Assembly (NCBI GenBank): GCA_948144175.1 | Contig: CANXME010002494.1 | Span: forward strand, 124,001-188,000 | Direction of reading: 5' to 3' | DNA length: 64,000 bases | Source of the DNA: Closterium sp. NIES-65 | Taxonomy: Eukaryota; Streptophyta; Zygnematophyceae; Desmidiales; Closteriaceae | Shown here: positions 30,010-38,764 of the stretch, one piece after another | Numbering within the stretch: the first letter of the stretch is position 1 | Layout of the letters: every line of letters begins with the position of its first letter | Made by a program: the position numbers and the translations under genes | The notes under the pieces: generated by a model | What the model was told of the DNA's origin: nothing | Seen by the model: only the letters and a program-made list of their open reading frames with translations | The model's database searches: none

Positions 30010-32568
30010 ATCAAGCCAGGACGACCCATGCTGCAGAAGTTGGTGAAGGATGGGAGCTTGAAGGGATTGGAGGTGAAGGGGGCAGCGAAGGAGATTGGGA
30101 GCTGCCCTACATGCCTTGAGACAAAGTTCACCAAGTTCCCTTTCAGCAGCAGCACGGGACCAGCCAAGGTTCCACTCGCGCTTGTGCACATGGATGTGGT
30201 GGGCCCCACAAGGGCCCTTTCTCTCTCGAGCAGCCGCTACTTCTTGACCATTGTGGACGACCACACACGTGCGGTGTGGGTCTACCCTCTCAAGACTAAA
30301 GGGGAGGTGGCAGCGGCTGTTCTTAAGGAGTGGATGCCGAGAGCTCAAAGGGAGAGCGGACACAAGGTCAAGGTGATCCGCACTGACAATGGGGGAGAGT
30401 TTATTGGCGCTGATTTTGAGGCGGTGCTGAAGAAGAAGGGGATCCAGCATCAGCTCACGGTGCCCTACAACCCTCAGCAGAACGGCGTGGCTGAGCGGTT
30501 CAACCGGACCCTGCAGGAAGGTGCTCGCACTCTCCTTGGGCGTGCAGGGCTGCCGGATCCGTTTTGGGTGACAGCATTGCGGCAGGTCGCTGTTGTGAAG
30601 AACCGGGTGCTGGCGACAGTGGGGGACAAGCAATGGGTCCCCTACACCAACTGGTATGGGAGTGCACCAGCAGTCAACATGCTGAGAGCGTACGGCTGCA
30701 TGGTGGTGTTTCATGTGCCTAAGGAGAAGAGGGGAAAACTGGAAGCTTCTGGGAGATGGGGTGTGCACTTCGGGCTTGCTAAGGATCACAAGGGCTGGCT
30801 GATTTGGGACTTGACCAGCCAGCAGCTGACTGTGTCGAGGGATGTGAAGTTCCTTGAGTCCTTGTACTACAAGGAGTGGAAGCAGCAGCAGCAGAAGCTT
30901 CCCACTACACCGCTGATCATTGAGGCTGATGAGGTGCAGCGGCCTTCGAGGCAAGTGCAGGTCACTATCTCAGAGGAGGAGATTTCTGGGGTGACTGAGG
31001 ATGGGGGAGAACCTGAGGTGGAGGAGCAGCACCAGTAACAGCAGCAGCCGCACCAGCAGCAGCAAGATGCTCCACAAGGTGCCGTACGTCCGGCTGACCG
31101 TCCAAGGAGGGATGTGCGCCCTCCTAACCGGCTGACCTATCCGAGCTTTGGGAAGCCAAGTGTGGTAAGGGCTGGGAGTGTGGCTGAGCAGTGTGATGAG
31201 GAGGAGATAGCGCACTGTTACTGGGCAGCCGTCCCTGAGCTCAAGACACTTTCCGAGGCCTTGAGTGGGCCCGATGCTGAGAAGTGGAAGCAGAGTGTGA
31301 AGGAGGAGTATGACTCTCTGCTGGAGAACGAGACGTGGGAGCTGTGTGAGCTGCCTCCAGGGAAGAATGCCATTTCTTCCAAGCTGATTTTCAGGCACAA
31401 GTACGGACCTGATGGGGAGCTGACCCGCTACAAGTCAAGGCTTGTGGCTAAGGGGTTCCAATCGACAAAGGGGAAGGACTTTGATGATATCTTTGCTCCT
31501 GTGGGGAAAGGCACTACACTGAGGACGATGTTGGCAATGGCTGCAAATCGTGGCTGGAAGATCAAGCAGATGGACATAATCACTGCCTTCCTCAATGAAA
31601 TCATTCTGGAGAAGCTGTACATGCTGCAGCCTGAGGGGTTGGATGATGGGAGCGGCAGGGTGTGCAGGCTCAAGAAGGCCATCTATGGCCTGAAGCAGGC
31701 TCCTCGCGCATGGTACCACAAGCTGGAGGAGACAGTGCTGGCCGGGGGGTTCAAGAAGAGCGAGTGTGATAACAGCCTGTTCCTGCTGCAAGAGAAGGAG
31801 CAGTTCCTCATGCTCCTGGTGTACGTGGACGACATCCTGCTCTTCTCCGAGTCGTCTGCGATGATTGAACGTGTGGAGGAGATGCTGGAAATGCAGTTCA
31901 AAAGCTCCAAGATGGGAGATGTGAAGTACTACCTTGGGATGCACGTGGAGAGGGACCTTGACAAGGGAGTGTTGAGGTTGCACCAGAGGAAGTATTGTGA
32001 GGGGCTGGCTGAGAAGTATGGGCTGCAAGATGCAGGAAAGCCAGCCACCCCGCTGCCTTCGGGGTTCACTGTGGAGCCCTGTGCTGATGAGGAGGTGGTG
32101 GGGGAGAGTGACAGGAAGTTGTTTCACTCCATGGTGGGGGCACTCAACTATGCGGCTAACCACACGCGGCTTGACATTGCCTTTGCTACATCCAGGCTTG
32201 CGAGTGTGGTTTCATGCCCAAGTCATGAGCAGCTGGAAGCGGCCAAGAGGTTGGTCCGCTATGTGAGCGCTACAGCATCAGTGGGCTTGGAGTACAGTGC
32301 TGTGCGACAGAGGCTACAGAGGGGTGCAGCTGGTTTGAGCAAGGGGGAGATGCGCTTGACTTGCTACACCGACGCTAGCTTCAACTCAGTGAAGACGGAT
32401 GGCACCAGCATTGGAGGCTATGTGTGCCTCTTTGGAGGTGGAGCAGTGAGCTGGCGCAGCAAGAAGCAGAACGAGGTGGGGTTGTCCTCGTGTGAGACTG
32501 AGTACATGGCCCTTCATCATGGGGCAAAGGAGGTGGTCGCAGGTGCTGCTTGTTGGTGCTACTCGTAG
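30010..32568 (+). pseudogene. pol: copia integrase-RT-RNase H, copy D (one nonsense codon, truncated)
   Basis: One frame runs from the end of the GAG-pre-integrase finger (CPTCLETK) through the integrase core (VHMDVVGP, IRTDNGGEF, PQQNGVAERFNR) to the RT (WELCELPPGKNAI, YKSRLVAKGFQS, AIYGLKQAPRAWYH, YVDDILLFSES) and RNase H (CYTDASFNS, SSCETEYMA). The only break is TAA at 31036-31038, inside a glutamine-rich linker where CAA is expected. The frame then leaves homology after HHGAKEVV near 32545 and stops at 32566, so the last RNase H aspartate is lost. Integrase and RT catalytic residues are all visible. It is a different copia lineage from copies A, C, E and F. Confidence 0.85.
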
Positions 32569-32823
32569 AAGGACATGAAGGATAAGAATTTCTTCATCAT
32601 GCTTGGGTCGAAGCCTGTTGCCTGGTTCGCAAGAGTTTCAGTAGACTCAGCTGCTGGTCTTGTTGCTGTGCCTCCCTCTGCCTATAGGCCAGAGGCTGGA
32701 GGTGGAGTAGGAGTGGTACCGGGAGAGCCGTTTGATGAGCTTCTCTCCTTCTGTGTTGCCATGCCTACTGCTGTTCTAGGAGTGTTAATGATGTTGGATC
32801 TTGCCTTGTGAGCTCTCATACCA
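32546..32823 (-). pseudogene. Inverted gag start and leader of a copia element
   Basis: On the minus strand a PBS at 32811-32823 (TGGTATGAGAGCT) is followed by a short leader and an ATG at 32763 (MATQKERSSSNGSP). A stop follows within 30 codons. The orientation is opposite to the adjoining pol of copy D, and the two meet at about 32545. Confidence 0.6.
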
Positions 32824-33239
32824 TGTTGGGCTGAGAAAAGCCCTTAGGATCTTTCAAGGCAAATACCCCTGAGTAGGAATGTTGTAATTGCAGAAGCGTT
32901 CTTAGTGAACTATTGAACCAGCTTGCACTAGTGTGTGAGAGCAAGAGATTGATTATAGCAAAGTAATACAAGCTATTTATATGATTACAAGGAATATGAA
33001 AAGATGCAACCAACTGTTTTACTGTTGTTGCGGTTCGATACAGCGACGACTCGGGCAACTGCTCAATACCAAGTGAGTTGTTTGTCGTTGCTGTTGCACT
33101 GCCTTTCGTCAAGTCAAAGGTCGGCGACCTTTGACCTTCGCGTAACCTCCAGCTGTTACTTTGTGTCAACCTCCTCGGTTGACTCGCCATTGCTTCGCTG
33201 TAATTCGCCTCGTTTGTGGTTCCATGTTTCGACACAACA
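32824..33239 (-). repeat. Probable 5' LTR (about 416 bp), minus orientation
   Basis: It lies directly beside the minus-strand PBS, starts TGTTGGGCTG and ends ACACAACA on the plus strand, so its termini form TGTTG/CAACA. I see no second copy in the window, so the outer end is approximate. Confidence 0.55.
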
Positions 33240-33278
33240 GGAGCGTTAAATTAATTATATGATTACAACGAAGGGGAG

Positions 33279-33367
33279 TGTTGGAAACAATTGATTGTTT
33301 CCAGGTTTACCCCCTATGGTGTACCCCAGGATAGGATAGCCTAGCAAGTACACATGTGATTTTGACA
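33279..33367 (+). repeat. Short LTR-like sequence (89 bp)
   Basis: TGTTGGAAAC to TTTTGACA is preceded by a purine-rich ACGAAGGGGAG, like a polypurine tract and 3' LTR on the plus strand. It contains TACCCCCTATGG and GTACCCCA, the core shared by the short copia LTRs. No partner is present. Confidence 0.5.
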
Positions 33368-33782
33368 CAGAGTCACAGGTGATAGATGGGAGTGGGAGTG
33401 GAGCACCTTATGTGCTTATATTGTGTCAACTTTTTTGTGTCCTCCAAATGTTCTTAGGAAACAGCACGGAAAGACTTGAGCTTATGATATGATCTAACCA
33501 CTCGTTTGTTTTATGAGAAACTGGAATTAGAAGAATCATTATTTAGTCCAAAACAGAACACCCGCTGCAACAGGGATGCTTGAAGCGTATTGTGTGTTTT
33601 GGTCTATTTCCAGTGTGGAGTTAAAGTTAATGTATTTTATTGGTCGCAACCAATTAGGGGTATCCATTCCTAGATGAGCACGTGCGAACCCCCTTCTTGG
33701 GGCTGGCATAACACGCCTGCACGGGGGTGCGTTCGATGCGAGGACCTCATCTATCGAAAGTGCCTCTTTCTACTGAGTAGTC
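33368..33782. other. Non-coding stretch
   Basis: No coding frame, repeat or element boundary is visible. Confidence 0.4.
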
Positions 33783-34405
33783 CCCTGATCGGTAGCACCC
33801 CCTAAGCGGAGTAAGTGAGCTTCGAGGGAGCTCACTTACTCCCGCTCGCACATGTTACGGATACAATCACACCGACGTGGCTTACTCCGAGTAAGTCAGA
33901 ATGGGCAAACGATTGCCCGGTGCCCCTTCTCGGAGTACGACTCGAAGTGGCCATTCAGGAAGGTTCCTTCACGGGCAATCCTAGCTCCGCGGAGGGACTC
34001 CGCTAACTCTAGCATTTTGGGAGAGCAAGCCTCGCCTCGTTGGAGTAAGGTTTTGAAGGGTGAACCCGACAATACCGCATATTTTGTTTTCTTTTTGCCA
34101 GCGTTAACCTCCTCAAACACCTTCAAATCTTCCTATTGGCGTCTTTTTGTGGCCCAGTTACCCCTTTGTAAGAATATATTTTCTTGGTGACGAGTGGGGC
34201 AGTATGGGCAGAACGCAACAGTGTTTTGAACGAAATCGCGCTCACGACCCTCGCAACTTCCCTACGCGGAGTTCCGAGGGCGTGCCGATCACCCCTCAGA
34301 GCTGGGAAACTTACAAGAGGCGAAGGGAAGCACCCACAGACACGTGCCCATACGTGTGTGCCAATGCGAAGAAGGCTTACTCCGCTTAAGGGCTACCGAT
34401 CAGGG
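33783..34405. mobile_element. MITE-like non-autonomous DNA element with about 30-bp TIRs
   Basis: The left end CCCTGATCGGTAGC..CCTAAGCGGAGTAAG (33783-33815) is repeated inverted at the right end (34375-34405) with one small gap and one mismatch. The 620-bp interior has no transposase. A 13-bp internal hairpin, GAGTAAGTGAGCT with its complement, sits at 33809-33841 just inside the left end. I could not define a target duplication, so the superfamily is open. Confidence 0.6.
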
Positions 34406-34819
34406 CCTAGGCCACTTCTGTATCCGTTTCCCGTGTGGAACATCACCGTCACTACAGAGGGGAGATCCTTTCAGCGATTCGAATCCGTACCTGACATTCC
34501 CACCGTACCTACAGAAGTTCTGTCGCGGGCAGCCCATTGGCCTACAAGGTCCGAGTTGGCGTTTCTGGCGTTTGGCTCAATTTTTCCACCCACACTTAAC
34601 ATCTCTCTGGCGTTTGGACGTTATTTTGCTAGTGGAGTCAAATGTGTAACTGTAAGTATGTTCCATTCTTCCTATTTTCCATATGCATCTGTGTCCATGT
34701 GGTACTCTGTCACCTCTCGATGGACCTCGAGTTTGCCGCCATGGATTTTTTCAGGGTGTTCAATCCGGCATTTCGTGAAGTAGAGTTATCAGTTGGCTTT
34801 AAGAACCACAGCATTGTAC
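34406..34819. other. Unassigned sequence left of the TRIM
   Basis: Frames up to 128 codons exist but resemble nothing I know. The sequence continues to the right of the TRIM at 35200, so this is the TRIM target. Confidence 0.4.
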
Positions 34820-34960
34820 TGTCAGTAGATCTGCACTGTAGATGCCCGATTGATCCTGGAGAGGGTTACAGGCGCGTTCGCCTGGGGGGTTATGGGCGCA
34901 CTGACCCGCTACTGAAACAAGCCCTTTTATCCCAATGGTCTAGTGGTTGGGATTCTGACA
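34820..34960 (+). repeat. 5' LTR of TRIM (141 bp)
   Basis: It is bounded by TG and CA and ends directly at the PBS. The 3' part, TCCCAATGGTCTAGTGGTTG, resembles the 5' half of eukaryotic tRNA-Glu. Confidence 0.93.
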
Positions 34961-34990
34961 TGGTATCAGAGCGGTCTCGGGTTCGATTCC
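34936..34990 (+). promoter_or_regulatory. Putative Pol III internal promoter (A box and B box)
   Basis: TGGTCTAGTGG at 34936-34946 fits the A-box consensus and GGTTCGATTCC at 34980-34990 is a perfect B box; 33 bases separate them, as in a tRNA gene. The A box lies in the LTR and the B box in the interior. Between them TCTGA and TCAGA can form a 5-bp stem around a 7-base loop, like an anticodon arm, and this stem spans the LTR-PBS boundary. The acceptor ends do not pair, so it is not a working tRNA gene. Confidence 0.6.
34961..34972 (+). promoter_or_regulatory. Primer-binding site TGGTATCAGAGC of TRIM
   Basis: It is an exact match to the standard copia PBS complementary to initiator tRNA-Met, directly after the LTR. 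Confidence 0.9.
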
Positions 34991-35053
34991 CGGTGTATGC
35001 ACATGTAGGCCGTTGCCGCTGTGCTTAGTCCTGGGCCTCCCAGTGTGGGGGGG

Positions 35054-35194
35054 TGTCAGTAGATCTGCACTGTGGATGCCCGATTGATCCTGGAGAGGGT
35101 TACAGGCGCGTTCGCCTGGGGGGTTATGGGCGCACTGACCCGCTACTGAAACAAGCCCTTTTATCCCAATGGTCTAGTGGTTGGGATTCTGACA
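35054..35194 (+). repeat. 3' LTR of TRIM (141 bp)
   Basis: It matches 34820-34960 except for one A/G difference and is preceded by GTGTGGGGGGG, a polypurine tract. It has the A box but is followed by host sequence without a B box. Confidence 0.93.
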
Positions 35195-35584
35195 TGTACT
35201 TGCCTTATCGCGACGAATCGATTGGTATACTTATCATGTCCATCAGTCGGACATTGTACCAAAAGCTTCTCGGGATCTGCTGTTCAGGTTCTTCAGTCAA
35301 TACAATCTCAAGGCTTTAATATCTGCTATCGTGACAACAGTCCAGCGTGTTTTCTAAGAGCTCTCACTGCGACATCATGATTGGCTACTTTTATTTCATG
35401 GCGTTCTCAAGGCTACGGACAATCACCCATTGGTTATGTCAGCAACAACTCATCATCTACACCAGGAGTACTGACAGACGGAGGAACATCATGGCTATAT
35501 TTTAATGGGCTCAGGTGTTCAGCATGCCAGGCATTTCAAGCATTTGCAAGCCTCCTGCTGCTGGAGTTAACTCATCATTGCGCC
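35195..35584. other. Sequence upstream of the L1-like LINE
   Basis: No coding feature is visible; it may include the LINE 5' leader. A frame from 35381 is only an upstream extension of ORF1. Confidence 0.4.
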
Positions 35585-36490
35585 ATGCCGCGTGCACCTC
35601 CGAAGGAACGTAAACCTCTGGTGCCGAAGCGTTCTGCTGCCTCTTCTGCTGCTACAATGCCTGAAGACAAGGGAAAGAATGTGGTGGACCATGAACCAGT
35701 CACTCCGATAGTAGGGAGCTCTGGTCTATCACTGGAGGAAAAGCTGACAGCGCTCACCTTGGCGCATGACAATGTCGATGACGACGAGTTCACGGATGAT
35801 GACTCTGACAATGAGCTGGAGTTCGAGATTTCCAAGGACTTCGCTGCGAAGATCCGTCACACGGCTATTCTGCTTCTTCGGCTTGTTCTTCAGCCAGAAC
35901 CGTGCAGTCTGGTCTTCCTTATTCTCTGACAGCCCTAACACCTTGGTTGACTTTCATGACATCAATCCTGCATATGTGGCAAAGACCAAGTATAGCCGCC
36001 TTCAGTTATCATTTCTGAAAGAAGAGGATGCGATCAACGTGTGTCAAGCAACTCTGGAATATCAGAAGCCGAATGGTGCATCATATACACTACACTGGCT
36101 GCATGCTGAGAATGGGGTATTTGCGAAGGAGAAAGCTACTAATCAGCGTGCTATTCAAGTGGTTTTTAAGGACATACATGCAAGTATCACACCGGAGGCT
36201 GTTGAGGAGTTGCTGGTGAAGTAAAGGCTGAAAGTCCGCCAAGTCACGCCGTTCCTGGAGAGTCATTGTTTTCACCGTGTGGTGCATCCGGTATCTAGAG
36301 CTAACACAGGGGTTATCAAGGGGCTGGTGGTTCCGCATCCAGAAAATAAGAAACGATGCTTCATTCATCAAGTCAACCACCCGCAGGAGCGTGACAAGAA
36401 GCTCCTGGTCCACTACCCTATGCTCTCCTGCCGGCTTTGTGGGGGTTCGCATTATGATAAATATCATGATGCCTTCACCACTAACTGACA
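35585..36490 (+). pseudogene. L1-like LINE ORF1 (nucleic-acid-binding protein)
   Basis: From ATG at 35585 (MPRAPPKERKPLVPKR) the frame encodes a basic N-terminus, an acidic middle (DDDEFTDDDSDNELEFE), then after a frameshift near 35870 a domain with FSDSPNTLVDFHDINPAYV and LEYQKPNGASYTLHW. A TAA at 36222 interrupts it; the same frame continues to a zinc knuckle, CRLCGGSHYDKYHD, at about 36430-36470. The arrangement fits the ORF1 of plant L1-type elements. Confidence 0.6.
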
Positions 36491-37009
36491 GCATAACATA
36501 GGGAAGTGGAACCTGAGCTTAGGTCGTGTGCATGGGATCAATGTTAACAGTGCAACAACATGTTTACACAGTTCAGCTTGCCTTACCTGTCATTCAACCA
36601 CTAACCCCCTAGTCACCTATCGCAGCTGCTTCCCCGACTGCTTCGCGCCCGGTGCAGCTGATTCTGCTCGACCCGGCTATCATAATGATCTCCAACGGGA
36701 GTTCAAGGGAGGAGTGGATCTGTACTCAGACCTGTTGCGGGAAGGCGCACGGGATGCTGTTTGTTGCTGCTGCAGAGCACATAACTGCTGCGCGTCATCT
36801 GCATGGACACGGGGAGCTGGGTGCGGTTACGCGCCTGACAAGGGAAAAGAAGAATCTGCATTCGGTCCGCAAGGAGTATGGGATTTAACGGACCCAGATC
36901 GGTTCGCCATGGTGATGTCGGTTGGAGCGGTAGTTCTTGCTGTGTTCTGTCTTACCTGCCTGTCGATGCGTAGAGGCGATCAAGGAAGTTATTAAATCAA
37001 TACACGAAA
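36491..37009 (+). other. Region between LINE ORF1 and ORF2
   Basis: A cysteine-rich frame (36528-36995) ends in a hydrophobic stretch, VMSVGAVVLAVFCLTCL. It may be the decayed tail of ORF1 or untranslated sequence. I make no call. Confidence 0.3.
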
Positions 37010-37802
37010 TACTTTGTCGTTTGCGGGCCTGAATGTTAACGGCATGGGGGACTTCACGAAGCGGAAACGTACAACGGCATGGATTAACAGCAGAAAAGGA
37101 GCAGATGCAATGGTTTTGTGAGATACCCGAATAGCTGATCATCGCACCTACTGGTCTTCCCTTACCCTCACCTCTTTTGCTGCCACCTCTTCTGTGACCC
37201 GAGCTGGAGGATTTGCAGTTCTCAGCCGGCAAACGGACCTCTACTTTCACAGCCCTTTAGCTCACCCTTCATGAAGACTTGTTAAGACGGAAGTCCACTG
37301 CTTGAATCTTCATCTTACCTTGATAGCAACCTATCTCCCTACAGACAAAGCCGAGGAAAGGGCCTTCATCAGAATTGTGCTTGGTCCACTATTAAGCCAT
37401 ATCTAGTCGGGCACTCACCTGCTCATCCTAGGAAATCTTAACACCATTGAGAACCCACTACTTGATAAAACCTCTAAACACGGATCGACAAAAGAGAACG
37501 ATTTTGTCTACCACCAGTGCAAAGGTTTTGACGTCTTGGACACTTTTTGCTTCCTTCACCCGAGTGAACGAGAGTTTACCTTTTACTCACAAGCACATCA
37601 GGAGAGCTAACGGATAGATCAAGCTTTAGTCTCTTAGTTGTTGCTCCCGCGCCTTGTGTCAGCTGCACATGTCTCGCCGGATGAGCCGGTCTCTGATCAT
37701 GGTTTTGCCACCCGAGTGATCTTCAAGCTCAAGTCGCAGCTGAAGCTGGGGCCGGGGATTTGGCGTTTTCACCCTTCTCTACTAGGGAGGCCAGGGGATA
37801 AA

Positions 37803-38271
37803 AGAATGATCGAGGAGGTGGAGCGGTTGGTCACGCTAAATGGAGGGGGGTTCACGTCTCTCATCTCTCGCCTGAACACCAGCCTACGAGCATACGCAAG
37901 GAAGGAAAGCAAGAGGATAAGGGCAACCATTACTTATCTTACTACAGCGGTAGTTGCATTGAGCAAGAGTTTATGCAGAACCCGAAAGATCAAACTTTGA
38001 AAGAGCGGCTGAGGAAACGGGAGCAACAACTTAAGGAGTATTTTGCGTGCCGAAGGGACAGGATGCATACCATGGCTGGGATGGAAATGGCGCTGGCAGG
38101 GGAAGTCCCCTCACCGCATTTGTTGGCGAGGATAAAGACGCGGAAAGTCAGAACTCAGATAGCGGAGGTAGCAGTGCCGGGAGGTGTGGTATCGGAACCA
38201 AAGCGGATCTTGGAAGCAGCGGCGGATTACTTCTGCAACCTCTTCGGGGAAGATAAGCGCACGGCGACTTC
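37803..38271 (+). repeat. Left arm of a 469-bp inverted duplication
   Basis: The arm is normal LINE ORF2 sequence (MIEEVERLVTLNGGGF to NLFGEDKRTAT) and recurs inverted at 38296-38764. I see three substitutions between arms by comparing translations and ends. Confidence 0.9.
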
Positions 38272-38295
38272 GGAGTGGAATCCAGCGACTGGGAA

Positions 38296-38764
38296 GAAGT
38301 CGCTGTGCGCTTATCTTCCCCGAAGAGGTTGCAGAAGTAATCCGCCGCTGCTTCCAAGATCCGCTTTGGTTCCGATACCACACCTCCCGGCACTGCTACC
38401 TCCGCTATCTGAGTTCTGACTTTCCGCGTCTTTATCCTCGCCAACAAATGCGGTGAGGGGACTTCCCCTGCCAGCGCCATTTCTATCCCAGCCATGGTAT
38501 GCATCCTGTCCCTTCGGCACGCAAAATACTCCTTAAGTTGTTGCTCCCGTTTCCTCAGCCGCTCTTTCAAAGTTTGATCTTTCGGGTTCTGCATAAACTC
38601 TTGCTCAATGCAACTACCTCTGTAGTAAGATAAGTAATGGTTGCCCTTATCCTCTTGCTTTCCTTCCTTGCGTATGCTCGTAGGCTGGTGTTCAGGCGAG
38701 AGATGAGAGACGTGAACCCCCCTCCATTTAGCGTGACCAACCGCTCCACCTCCTCGATCATTCT
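38296..38764 (-). repeat. Right arm of the 469-bp inverted duplication
   Basis: It is the reverse complement of the left arm at equal length, separated from it by a 24-base spacer (38272-38295). The LINE frame resumes beyond it at about 38785. Confidence 0.9.

Larger units (their letters stand above)
34820..35194 (+). mobile_element. Complete 375-bp TRIM retrotransposon
   Basis: Two 141-bp LTRs (TGTCAGTAGATC to GATTCTGACA) flank 93 bases, with TSD TGTAC at 34815-34819 and 35195-35199. I see a single difference between the LTRs. The interior consists of a perfect copia PBS, a tRNA-like B box and a polypurine tract, with no coding capacity. The structure fits a terminal-repeat retrotransposon in miniature moved by copia proteins. 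Confidence 0.93.

Noticed and set aside
32575..32811. 78-codon plus-strand frame continuing copia D
   Set aside because: It is antisense to an inverted copia gag leader that ends at a recognisable PBS and LTR.
34928..35000. Possible tRNA-Glu gene
   Set aside because: A and B boxes and an anticodon-like arm exist, but the acceptor ends do not pair, position 33 is not T, and the PBS and LTR end explain the middle part.
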